From Nocardia alni (lineage in GTDB: Bacteria > Actinomycetota > Actinomycetes > Mycobacteriales > Mycobacteriaceae), in contig NZ_JAGPOX010000100.1 in assembly GCF_019038435.1 (NCBI RefSeq), forward strand, positions 1 through 36,957: a stretch of DNA of 36,957 nucleotides. The letters run 5' to 3'. Position 1 is the stretch's first letter; each line of letters opens with the position of its first letter. The translations under genes and the position numbers were made by a program. Shown one piece after another: positions 16,358 to 24,172 of this stretch. The notes below the pieces were generated by a model. The model did no database searches, was not told where the DNA came from, and saw only the letters and a list, made by a program, of their open reading frames with translations.

Positions 16358-18004
16358 ATGTTGAACTCGTACAAAGATCTGCGCCGCTGGTTCCCCGCCC
16401 TGGAGCCCCAGGCCGCGACCTCGTACGGTCGGCCGAACCCCGACCTGGAAGAGACCCTGTCCCAGGGGTGCGCCGCGCGCTATCCGCACTACATCACCGA
16501 GACCGAGCCCGAACCGTTCGACGTCCCCTTCGCCGGTCCCAGGCGTAGCGAATTCGTCGGCGGCTGGTCGGACTGGGTCGCGGGGGGCCACGGTCCTCCC
16601 GCGGACGAGCCCCCGCACGACGCCGAACTGGTGCGTCTGCCCCGGGATCGTGACGGCGCGGACGACGATGCGCGGGGCCAAGAACGCGGCGGGACGCCGG
16701 ACGAGCGCGTGCCGCACGATGATCGGGCAGATATGGATGTGGTGAACGCGCCGACGGGCGCGAAGGAGCAGGGCAACTCCCGCCTCGGTCGTTCGAAGAT
16801 CGGCCGGGATCGCCGGGGGCATTCCGAGGACCGTCGTCCAGGCAGTGCGGACGAGTCCTCCGGTAGTGAGAGCGCGGGCGGTTCCGGTGTCGCGCTGGCC
16901 GATCCCGGCGAGGGCGTCCAGGATGACGCCGACCGGATCGTACGCCCGGATACGGACAACGAAGCCGCTCGGCCGGGCAACGCCGAGAACGTTCCCGACG
17001 ACGCGGACCCGCACGGCGAGGGCGACCACCTGTCCGAGTCCGACCCTGCCCGCGAGGACGATCACCCGGACGGCGACGAAGATCACCCGGACGACCCGCC
17101 CACGGGTGGACGTGGCGGCCGCTTCCGCAGGCGTACCCGGCGCGAGACTCCCGAACCCGTCCACCCGATCGGCCGCGCCGACTGGCTGGACGAATGGCCG
17201 GGCGAGAACGACGACTGGCTCGGCGGTAAGGAGCGTTTCGGTCACACCACCTGGTCCGGCACGACCACTTGGTCCGACGCGGAGACACCCCGGCGTCGCC
17301 GCGGCCTGCTGACCGCCGCCCGCACGCGGTGGGAAGCCGCCGGTCGTGCCGCACAGGCGGCCGAACGCCGTCGCGCGGCGGAGTCCGAAACGTCGCGGAC
17401 GACCGGCCCGCAGGCCGCGCGCACCCTGCACGAGCAGAGCGCCTCGAACCGCCTGCGGATAGCGATCGTCCTGGCCGTGGCCGTCCTGCTGCTCGCCGCC
17501 CTCGGTGGGTTCGCTCTCTATTTGCTCCACTCCCGCAACGCATCTCACGCAGAGCGCGGGAGGGGCTCGGCGGTGCGCCTGGCCGACGCCACCACCGGGC
17601 GGGTCCTGTACTGTCCCACCGAGCGGTCGGGCCTCGTCTTGCGCGGCGCCGACCCGGGCGGTACGGATTCGGGTCCCGAGGCGATCATGTGGTTCCAGCA
17701 CTCCTACTACGTCGAGCGCTCCGCCGAACGCGCCTGGCGGGTCGTGGCCCCGGGCGCCGCGGTGTCCCCGATCACGCTGGTCCAGCGCGGCATAGACTCC
17801 GTGCCGCGCGGAACCGCGTACTGCGTGCGCGTCATCCCATTGGCCGCCGGTAGCACGGCTGCGAATATCGCTGGGGGGAATAGGTTTTCGGTGGAGGTGA
17901 CCGAGCTACGCCCCGGCGGCACGCCCGCCACCTACGACCGACAGACGGTGACCACCGCGGTGGTGGACGGTCGCACCCTGATCACGGGCATCACGGCCGG
18001 GTAA
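16358..18004 (+). CDS. Bitopic membrane protein with long charged cytoplasmic region, secretion locus
   Basis: A 548-residue protein of unknown function. The first 45 residues look folded and aromatic (LRRWFPALEP). Residues about 85-360 are very rich in D, E, R and G, likely disordered, with tryptophan-acidic repeats (DWLDEWPGENDDWLGG). One membrane helix spans about 366-392, and an extracytoplasmic domain of about 150 residues has two cysteines. The topology, cytoplasmic disorder plus an outside domain, suggests a structural or scaffold part of the envelope-spanning machine. ATG 16358 overlaps the stop of a 14-codon ORF beginning at ATG 16320 (ATGTTGA), perhaps translational coupling. It opens the one-strand gene train that runs to 31.7 kb. 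Confidence 0.7.
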   Translation: MLNSYKDLRRWFPALEPQAATSYGRPNPDLEETLSQGCAARYPHYITETEPEPFDVPFAGPRRSEFVGGWSDWVAGGHGPPADEPPHDAELVRLPRDRDGADDDARGQERGGTPDERVPHDDRADMDVVNAPTGAKEQGNSRLGRSKIGRDRRGHSEDRRPGSADESSGSESAGGSGVALADPGEGVQDDADRIVRPDTDNEAARPGNAENVPDDADPHGEGDHLSESDPAREDDHPDGDEDHPDDPPTGGRGGRFRRRTRRETPEPVHPIGRADWLDEWPGENDDWLGGKERFGHTTWSGTTTWSDAETPRRRRGLLTAARTRWEAAGRAAQAAERRRAAESETSRTTGPQAARTLHEQSASNRLRIAIVLAVAVLLLAALGGFALYLLHSRNASHAERGRGSAVRLADATTGRVLYCPTERSGLVLRGADPGGTDSGPEAIMWFQHSYYVERSAERAWRVVAPGAAVSPITLVQRGIDSVPRGTAYCVRVIPLAAGSTAANIAGGNRFSVEVTELRPGGTPATYDRQTVTTAVVDGRTLITGITAG

Positions 18005-18019
18005 GAGGAGAGCAGACGC

Positions 18020-18889
18020 ATGGGACAGGACTGGAGCCAGTGGCTCGACGAGGCACCCGAGACGGGCGACCCGGCGGCCTCACGCACTCGCAAGGCTCCG
18101 GTGGTGCGGTTACGCCGCCGACGCGAGGACGGGAGCGAGGGCGAGGGGATGCGTCCGGTCCTGGTCGTCGGGGGTTGCGGCGGTGCGGGTACCACGACGA
18201 CGGTGCTGGGCCTGGCGGCCGAACTCGGCGCCGGGGGTTCGACGACCGTCGCCGTCGACGCCACCAGCGCCGGAAGCGATCTGGCCCTGCGCGGCGCCGA
18301 TGAGCACCTGAGCCCGATCAGCCTGCAGGCCTGGCTCTACGGCCGCGGTGACGATTCCCCCGCACCGCTGAAAGAGTGCCTGTCCCAGTCGAGTTCGGGT
18401 ATCGGGCTGCTGTGGCGGGATGCCGCCCCGCTGCGCCGCCGCGCCACCTATCTGACCGTGGCTCGGGCCATCGCCGATGCCGGATACACACCGGTCTACG
18501 ACGGCGGTAGCCCCATCGCCGCCCGACATCTGCGCCCGTTGCTCGAGGACGGTGACATCGCGCTGGTTCTGGCGATCCCGGCGCGTGCCGACGCCGCGAA
18601 CCGGCTGCGCGTCACGCTGGAATGGCTGGACGACGAATTCGGCGGCCAGACCGAGGGACAGGGCGGCGGCATCGTCGGCGACACCACGATCGTGGTGTCG
18701 CATCAGTTGTCCGGCAACGATTCCGCGGTTGCCGACCATTTGCGTGAACATCTCACCGGCTGGGTCCGCGATATCCGCGAGATACCCTACGACCCACACT
18801 TGGCGCGCGGAGAACTGGTGCGGCACAACGCACTCGAGGCCGACACACGCAGGGCGTATCGCAACCTGCTGAGTGGGGTGGCATCATGA
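18020..18889 (+). CDS. MinD/ParA-like P-loop protein with deviant Walker A
   Basis: A 289-residue soluble protein with the fold order of SIMIBI ATPases (MinD/ParA/CpaE). The phosphate-binding loop reads C-G-G-A-G-T-T-T (residues 53-60) where the family has K-G-G-x-G-K-T-T, so both signature lysines are missing. This is reminiscent of TadZ/CpaE-type proteins, which localise secretion machinery rather than move DNA, and may bind nucleotide weakly or not at all. The first 45 residues are a polar extension. ATG 18020 follows GAGGAGAGCAG. It overlaps the next gene by 4 bases (ATGA), which encodes another deviant P-loop protein. Confidence 0.72.
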   Translation: MGQDWSQWLDEAPETGDPAASRTRKAPVVRLRRRREDGSEGEGMRPVLVVGGCGGAGTTTTVLGLAAELGAGGSTTVAVDATSAGSDLALRGADEHLSPISLQAWLYGRGDDSPAPLKECLSQSSSGIGLLWRDAAPLRRRATYLTVARAIADAGYTPVYDGGSPIAARHLRPLLEDGDIALVLAIPARADAANRLRVTLEWLDDEFGGQTEGQGGGIVGDTTIVVSHQLSGNDSAVADHLREHLTGWVRDIREIPYDPHLARGELVRHNALEADTRRAYRNLLSGVAS

Positions 18890-19560
18890 CCGCGGCCATG
18901 AAGGACAATCGCAAACCATCGCAGACACCCTCCGGCGACTACGAGCCCCAGGGGGTAGCGGGCGTCGTCGCCCCGCCGGAGCATCGTCGCGCTCCCATCT
19001 GGGAGCGGCCCGTACCCGGCGCGGGACGTGCGCCGCTGGTGTGGCTGCTCGGCGTGCACGGCGGCGCGGGCGCCAGCACCCTGGCGCATGTGCTCGCGCC
19101 CGCGGCGGATTCGCACCGGCGCTGGCCCGGCGTGTTCGAGCGGGAGTCGCCCTTCGTGATCCTGGTCGCCCGGGAGACCATCGCCGGCCTGACCCGCGCG
19201 CACGATCTGCTGCGCCAGCATCACGCGGGCCTGGCCGGCACGTGCGAGGTGCTCGGCCTGATCACCGTGGCCACGCGCCCGGGCCGCATCCCGGCCGAGA
19301 TCCGGCGCTACCGTGATGTGGTCGGCTCGCTGGCCGGGCCGGTATGGCAGGTGCCGTGGTACGAAGAATGGACCCTGGTCGAACCCGATCAGCTGCCGGT
19401 GTGGTCGCCCAGCAACCCGCCGCCGCAGCAGAGCAAACGTAAACTCGATCCGCTGCAGGAGGTTCCGCACGACGTCGACGCACTCGGTGCTGGGATCGTT
19501 GCTCTGATACGTGAAAAGGTAAGCTCCACTTCACATTTCAAGGAAGAGGACAGCGAATGA
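18886..19560 (+). CDS. Second deviant P-loop protein (DUF6668-like)
   Basis: A 224-residue soluble protein. Its loop GVHGGAGAST (residues 56-65) resembles the CpaE/TadZ type, with alanine 63 where the Walker lysine would be. I recall similar actinobacterial proteins being filed as DUF6668, but I could not check this. The N-terminal 45 residues are proline-rich and probably disordered; the C-terminal 40 are polar. Coupled by ATGA overlap to the preceding MinD-like gene, it may form a heteromeric positioning complex for the secretion machine. A 131-base gap with two palindromes follows before the next likely start. Confidence 0.65.
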   Translation: MTAAMKDNRKPSQTPSGDYEPQGVAGVVAPPEHRRAPIWERPVPGAGRAPLVWLLGVHGGAGASTLAHVLAPAADSHRRWPGVFERESPFVILVARETIAGLTRAHDLLRQHHAGLAGTCEVLGLITVATRPGRIPAEIRRYRDVVGSLAGPVWQVPWYEEWTLVEPDQLPVWSPSNPPPQQSKRKLDPLQEVPHDVDALGAGIVALIREKVSSTSHFKEEDSE

Positions 19561-19573
19561 ATGCGATGGTAGA

Positions 19574-19583
19574 CACAATTGTG
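19574..19583. promoter_or_regulatory. Perfect 10-bp palindrome CACAATTGTG
   Basis: Lies 14 bases after the DUF6668-like stop, in the inter-gene stretch before the first pilin-sized gene. It could be half of a regulatory region with the larger palindrome at 19636. Palindromes this short also arise by chance. Confidence 0.3.
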
Positions 19584-19635
19584 CCCACTCTGCCGTCGCC
19601 TCGCGTCGGTAAGCGGCCCTTGCGCCCCACATACG

Positions 19636-19652
19636 GTGTACCCCCGGTACAC
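19636..19652. promoter_or_regulatory. Operator-like palindrome inside the secretion operon
   Basis: GTGTACC-CCC-GGTACAC: perfect 7-bp arms with a 3-base spacer, 39 bases before the ATG of the first small two-helix protein. It lies in the longest internal gap of the early operon, whose triplets have only about 52% G+C at third position and so are unlikely to be coding. It suggests an internal, separately regulated promoter. Confidence 0.5.
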
Positions 19653-19691
19653 GAATTTGGTTTCGGTTCACCTATTGGAGAAGGACGCTCG

Positions 19692-19988
19692 ATGAGTACC
19701 ATCCTGCTCGCTGTGCACGAGACGTACAGCGCTGTTCTCGCGCAGGTCGGGAATCCGACCCCCGAGGCGCCACCCGCCTCGGACAAATTGCTGAAGTTGG
19801 TTCGCTACTTCACCTGGTTCGTGCTGCTGTCCGGCATCCTGGGCATCACCTACGCGGGCGGCAGGTTCGCCTGGGAGAAGTGGACCGGTGGCGGCCTGGA
19901 GTCTCCGAAGATGGTGGCCGGCGCCATGATCGGTGGCATCATCGCCACCAGCGCCGGGACCATTATGAACGCCGCCATCGGATCCTGA
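19692..19988 (+). CDS. Small two-helix membrane protein, VirB2/TrbC-like pilin candidate (copy 1)
   Basis: A 98-residue protein with two hydrophobic helices (about residues 38-56 and 72-95) separated by a short polar loop, and a glycine/alanine-rich second helix (GAMIGGIIATSAGTIM). Size and topology match VirB2/TrbC-type type IV secretion subunits. ATG 19692 is chosen because GGAGAAGGA is just upstream and the in-frame upstream part back to ATG 19557 has non-coding-like third positions; the longer 143-residue form cannot be excluded. The next gene is a recognisable paralogue: both share the pattern L..W..VVLL..........GR.........G.I..S...... Confidence 0.68.
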   Translation: MSTILLAVHETYSAVLAQVGNPTPEAPPASDKLLKLVRYFTWFVLLSGILGITYAGGRFAWEKWTGGGLESPKMVAGAMIGGIIATSAGTIMNAAIGS

Positions 19989-20002
19989 GGGGCGTGGCGC
20001 CC

Positions 20003-20254
20003 GTGTTGTTGTTCGCCTACAAACAGATGCCGGCCGATGTGCTCGAGCCGCTCATGAAGCTGATCGATTGGCTGCTGTGGGTGGTTCTGTTGGTCTGCCT
20101 GGCCTGGTTGATCGTCTCCGCCGGACGCCTGTGGTCGCAGATGCGTTCGAGCTTCGGGGTCAACGACGCGTCGCACGGCATCGTGATGAGTCTGATCGGA
20201 GCGATCGTCGCCTCCTCGGCGAGCACGATCGCGCTGGTCCTGCTGCCGACATGA
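20003..20254 (+). CDS. Small two-helix membrane protein, paralogue of the preceding one (copy 2)
   Basis: About 83 residues with two hydrophobic helices (about 20-42 and 58-82). Helix 1 (LIDWLLWVVLLVCLAWLIV) and helix 2 (SLIGAIVASSASTI) align with those of the upstream protein, including the loop position after AGR, so I infer an ancient tandem duplication. Start codon uncertain: GTG 20003 suits the GAGGGG element, GTG 19994 is closer to it. The stop overlaps the next ATG (ATGA). It may be a second pilin-like or channel subunit. Confidence 0.62.
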   Translation: MLLFAYKQMPADVLEPLMKLIDWLLWVVLLVCLAWLIVSAGRLWSQMRSSFGVNDASHGIVMSLIGAIVASSASTIALVLLPT

Positions 20255-21111
20255 CCACGAGGGATATGGCCAACAAGGATAAGGGCTTCCGCGACTCCGA
20301 CTCCGAGCGCGGCATCTCGTTCGGTGCCATCGCCTCCGCGGCGGTGTTGACACTGATCGTGGTGGTCGGCGTGTTCATGTATGTCACGCACGGCAATTCG
20401 AGCCCCAGCGCGTCCAATGCCCCCGCATCGGCGCCTTCTCCGAGTGCGGGTACGCACGCCACCGGGTTCGCGGAGCCGACGACCGACCTGTTCGGCCGAC
20501 GGGTGGACATACCGAACAATCCCGCGGGACAACCACTTCCGCAGGACGTCAGTAAACAGCACAAGCCGAGCGATGGGGATTGGCTGACCGCCGCGCCGGC
20601 GGGCACCACCGATCCGCACGGCTGGCAACGGGTATACGGCGCGTCGGTGCCGTTCTCCACCAGTGACGGTCCGGTCGATATCGAAAACGGTCTGGCCGTT
20701 GGTTTCTCGCACACCCCGCAGGGTGCGGCGCTGGCGGCGGCGCAGATCGCCTACCGGCTCAACGCCCGTCCCGGGGATCGGGATCTGTACGTGCACCAGG
20801 TGAATGCCAGCCCACCGCAGCTGGCCGCGTACGACTCGGCCCGCTCGGCCGGGCGGTTGCCCGCGCAGGAACCCGAGCGGATCACCCGATATCTGGTGGC
20901 GCCGGACGCGTTTCAGATAGAGAACTACGCCGACGATATGGCGATCGTGCGCCTGGCCACCCGTGGCCCGGCGAGCGACGGCCAGCAGCTGTGGGCCGCG
21001 GTACGACTGGTGGTGTCGTGGGAGAACGGCGATTGGCGGCTGGAGCCGACCGATGCCGGCAGCTCGCAGACCGAGTTTGTGAACTCGCTGGATGGGTGGA
21101 CCAAATGGTGA
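20251..21111 (+). CDS. Bitopic extracytoplasmic protein of the secretion locus
   Basis: A 286-residue protein: polar cytoplasmic head, one membrane helix at about residues 27-47, a serine/alanine/proline-rich linker to about 100, and an outside domain rich in aromatic and beta-like segments. I recognise no certain family; similar proteins accompany SCO6880-type secretion loci, and the position suggests a VirB8- or TcpC-like periplasm-equivalent scaffold. ATG 20251 overlaps the preceding stop (ATGA); ATG 20266 is an alternative. Confidence 0.65.
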   Translation: MTTRDMANKDKGFRDSDSERGISFGAIASAAVLTLIVVVGVFMYVTHGNSSPSASNAPASAPSPSAGTHATGFAEPTTDLFGRRVDIPNNPAGQPLPQDVSKQHKPSDGDWLTAAPAGTTDPHGWQRVYGASVPFSTSDGPVDIENGLAVGFSHTPQGAALAAAQIAYRLNARPGDRDLYVHQVNASPPQLAAYDSARSAGRLPAQEPERITRYLVAPDAFQIENYADDMAIVRLATRGPASDGQQLWAAVRLVVSWENGDWRLEPTDAGSSQTEFVNSLDGWTKW

Positions 21112-21209
21112 GCGCGGGAGTGTTGACCCGAGGTGATGGGAAACCGAGTGTGAGCGTTGCGATAGCAGGTCCGGATCGATTCACTTCTACGCATGGCGGG
21201 GTGAACCAG

Positions 21210-22679
21210 ATGCTCAGGAGAATCGTCACTATTCTCGCGGTGGTCTTCACCGTGACCATTGCGACGCCGACGGTGGCATACGGGCAGACCTACGGCTTCG
21301 ACCAGACGTGTAACCAAATTTACGACGACCTGAACAACCTTGGCTTACCCGGTGTTTCGCTCGGTGCTGCCGCCTCGGCCGCGTGCAAGGGCGCGAACGC
21401 CGCCACGCATCCCGGCGATGCCGCGACCGCGGTGCGGGACAAGGCGTGGGACTCCACCTTCGGCAAGGTGGTCGACTCGTTGATGAACGGCCTGGGCGAG
21501 GCGCTGATCATGGCGCTGACCTTCTGGATGAAGGTGCCCAACGAGCGCCTGAGCAACGGCGGCCAGCTGTTCGAGAAGATCAACGAGTACACCTATGAGG
21601 CGCAGATCCTGCTGCTGATCGTATCGATCATCCTGTCCGGCGTCAGACTCGCCGAGGCCAGACGCGGGGCCGTCCTGGCGGAGGCGGCCGAATCGTTCCG
21701 AATGTTCACCAGGGTGATATTCGCCTCCTGGATGCTCGGGGCGGTGATCGTCGCGGGGACGCAGGCCTCGGACAGGTTCTCCGAGTGGGTGATTCAGGAC
21801 GCCACCAACGGCCAGGCCCGCAACATCGCCGAGCTGATGGTGAAAACCAGTAAGCTACAAGCATTTTCGCCGGGCCTGGTGCTGATCATCGCGATCGTGG
21901 GCCTCCTGGGCGCGCTGGCGCAGATCGTGCTGGCCATTGTGCGACAAGGGATGCTGGTCGTCGCGGCGGGTGTGCTGCCGCTGGCGGCGGCGGCCTCGGG
22001 TACCAATATCGGCCGCAACTCCTACAACAAGCTGATCGCCTGGATCATCGCGTTCATGCTGTTCAAACCCGTCGCGGCGATCGTCTATATGATCGCGTTC
22101 CTGACCGCGGGCAACACCAGCGACCTGACTCCCGCCGGCGGGCTGCCGGACGCGGATCAGGCACAGCGCATGCTGGTCGCGATCGTGCTGCTGGGCAGCG
22201 TCGCGTTCGTGCTGCCGACGCTGATGCGCCTGATCGTCCCGACCGTGGGCCTGGTCGGCAGCGGTGGTTCGGGCTTCACCACCGCCGGCGGCGTGGTGCT
22301 TGGCGCGATGGCGCTGGGCGCGGTCGGCACCAAGGCCGTGTCCTACCGCACGACCACGGGAGCGGGTGCGCCCGGATTCGTCGGCGGTCGTGGCGGACGC
22401 CCGCCGGGCGGCGCCGGTGGCGGCGGTCGTGGCGGCGGCGCACCGCGTCCCGCACCGCCCCGGGGAGGCGGCGGAGGTGGCGCGCCTGCCGCCGCATCGT
22501 CGGCGGCCACCGGATCGGGACCGGCAGCGTCCCAAACGAACAGAGTGATGAACCGCATGGCCAGGGCTCGTGCGACGACCGCCTCGATGCAGCGCGCCGA
22601 GTCGGCCGTGGGCGACGTCGCCGGTGACACCTGGGCCAACCGCTCACCCGACCTCGGCAGGAGCACCATCCCACGATGA
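21210..22679 (+). CDS. VirB6/TrbL-like polytopic membrane protein
   Basis: A 489-residue protein with a signal-peptide-like start (LRRIVTILAVVFTVTIATP), a short external segment with two cysteines, then about six to eight hydrophobic helices to residue 385, and a low-complexity glycine/proline/arginine tail (about 385-440). This is the layout of VirB6/TrbL inner-membrane channel proteins of type IV secretion systems. Although the frame is open from ATG 21105, bases 21105-21209 have non-coding-like third positions, so I place the start at ATG 21210 (GTG 21201 possible). The stop overlaps the ATG of the SCO6880-family gene. Confidence 0.75.
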   Translation: MLRRIVTILAVVFTVTIATPTVAYGQTYGFDQTCNQIYDDLNNLGLPGVSLGAAASAACKGANAATHPGDAATAVRDKAWDSTFGKVVDSLMNGLGEALIMALTFWMKVPNERLSNGGQLFEKINEYTYEAQILLLIVSIILSGVRLAEARRGAVLAEAAESFRMFTRVIFASWMLGAVIVAGTQASDRFSEWVIQDATNGQARNIAELMVKTSKLQAFSPGLVLIIAIVGLLGALAQIVLAIVRQGMLVVAAGVLPLAAAASGTNIGRNSYNKLIAWIIAFMLFKPVAAIVYMIAFLTAGNTSDLTPAGGLPDADQAQRMLVAIVLLGSVAFVLPTLMRLIVPTVGLVGSGGSGFTTAGGVVLGAMALGAVGTKAVSYRTTTGAGAPGFVGGRGGRPPGGAGGGGRGGGAPRPAPPRGGGGGGAPAAASSAATGSGPAASQTNRVMNRMARARATTASMQRAESAVGDVAGDTWANRSPDLGRSTIPR

Positions 22680-24166
22680 CGACGACCGAAACATACGAGC
22701 GGCGCTCGTACGGCCTGTGGCAGAAGCCCCGCAGCGCAGGACTTTTCGGCCTGCGCTGGGGGGAGACGGTGCTGGGCTTCGTGGTGGTCATCACCGCGCT
22801 GCTGACGGCGCTGGTGGCCGGTCCGAAACCGGCCTTCTTCGTCGCCGGGGCCGGTGTGGTCGTGATGCTTCCCCTGGTGTGGCGGTCCAACGGCCGCTCG
22901 GGCTACGAGACGGGATTGATGATGTTCCATTGGTTACGCGGCCGCAGCAATGGTGAGCACGTGTATCGCGGCGGCCGGTTCTCCCGCATCCCCGGCGGGG
23001 TTGCCCGGTTGCCCGGGCTGATGGCTCCGTCCAAGCTCTACGAGGGCATCGACGCCGGTGGGTACAGCTTCGGCATGATCCATCTGCCACAGTACGGGCA
23101 GTACACGGTCGTGCTGCGGGCGTGGCCGCAGGGCCACGAGGCGGTGGACCAGCCGGTGATCGACCGGTGGGTGGCCGCGTGGGGCACGTTCCTGGCCTCG
23201 CTCGGGCAGACCTCCGACATCATCGCCGTCATCCCGGTGATCGATACCGTCCCCGAGACCGGAAACCGTTTGCTGACAGAGGTTTCCACGATCACCCACC
23301 CGCAGGCTCCCGATCTGGCGCAGCAGGTGATGTACGAGCTGGCCACCGAATTGCCGCAGGAGCGTGTGCAACTGCTGCCGCGGGTGTCGATCACGTTCAA
23401 GGCCACCACCGCCGAGCGTCGCAAGAATCCGGCCGAGGAGGCGGTGGAGATCGGCCGCCGCCTGCCCGGTATCTGCGCCGCGCTGGCCGAGGCCGGCGTG
23501 CGCGCGCAGCCGATGTCCGCCGACGAGGTGATCGCGTTCATCCGGCGCTCGTACGATCCGGCGGCGCAGGCGGATCTGGAGGTCGCGGTCGGCGAACCGG
23601 GCGGGCACGGCCTGGACTGGGCCGACGCGGGCCCGATCTCGCACGAGGAGCGCTGGGACCACTTCCTGCACGACGGCGGCCGCTCGGTCACCTGGGAGAT
23701 GGACACCGCGCCCGAGGGCGCGGTGGACGAGCGGGTGCTGCAGCGTCTGCTCGCGCCGAATCCCGAAGTGCCGCGCAAACGCGTCGCCATCGTGTACCGT
23801 CCGCACTCGGCGGCCGACGCCGCGGAGATCGTCGACGACGATTACAAGAACGCGCTGGTCGCCCAGCAGAGCGAACGCGGTGTGGTCTCGGCCGCGGCGA
23901 CGCTGCGGGTCGGCGCGACCCAGCAGGCCCGGGAGGAACAGGCCCGCGGCCACGGCGTGACCCGCTTCGGGGCCCTGGTGACGATCACCGAGCCCCTGCG
24001 CGGCGATCTGCCGCGGATCGAGGCGATCACGCGCGATCTGTCCACACAGGCGCGCCTGCGGATTCGACGGTGTTACCGCTACCAGGCGGCGGGCTTCGCG
24101 GCCTCGCTCGGGTGCGGGGTGATTCTTCCGGAGCACGCGACCATTCCGAAAGCATTGGCGGGGTGA
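22676..24166 (+). CDS. SCO6880-family protein (VirB3/PrgI-like N-terminus, VirB4-associated)
   Basis: A 496-residue protein of the SCO6880 family found in actinobacterial type IV secretion-like loci. Two hydrophobic helices at about residues 28-65 (LGFVVVITALLTALVAG; FFVAGAGVVVMLPLVW) resemble VirB3/PrgI proteins. The remaining 430 residues are cytoplasmic and resemble the N-terminal, ATPase-free half of VirB4. The actual ATPase is encoded by the next gene, so the canonical VirB3-VirB4 unit is split. It overlaps the preceding gene by 4 bases (ATGA), and the next begins 6 bases after its stop. Confidence 0.78.
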   Translation: MTTTETYERRSYGLWQKPRSAGLFGLRWGETVLGFVVVITALLTALVAGPKPAFFVAGAGVVVMLPLVWRSNGRSGYETGLMMFHWLRGRSNGEHVYRGGRFSRIPGGVARLPGLMAPSKLYEGIDAGGYSFGMIHLPQYGQYTVVLRAWPQGHEAVDQPVIDRWVAAWGTFLASLGQTSDIIAVIPVIDTVPETGNRLLTEVSTITHPQAPDLAQQVMYELATELPQERVQLLPRVSITFKATTAERRKNPAEEAVEIGRRLPGICAALAEAGVRAQPMSADEVIAFIRRSYDPAAQADLEVAVGEPGGHGLDWADAGPISHEERWDHFLHDGGRSVTWEMDTAPEGAVDERVLQRLLAPNPEVPRKRVAIVYRPHSAADAAEIVDDDYKNALVAQQSERGVVSAAATLRVGATQQAREEQARGHGVTRFGALVTITEPLRGDLPRIEAITRDLSTQARLRIRRCYRYQAAGFAASLGCGVILPEHATIPKALAG

Positions 24167-24172
24167 CAGAGT

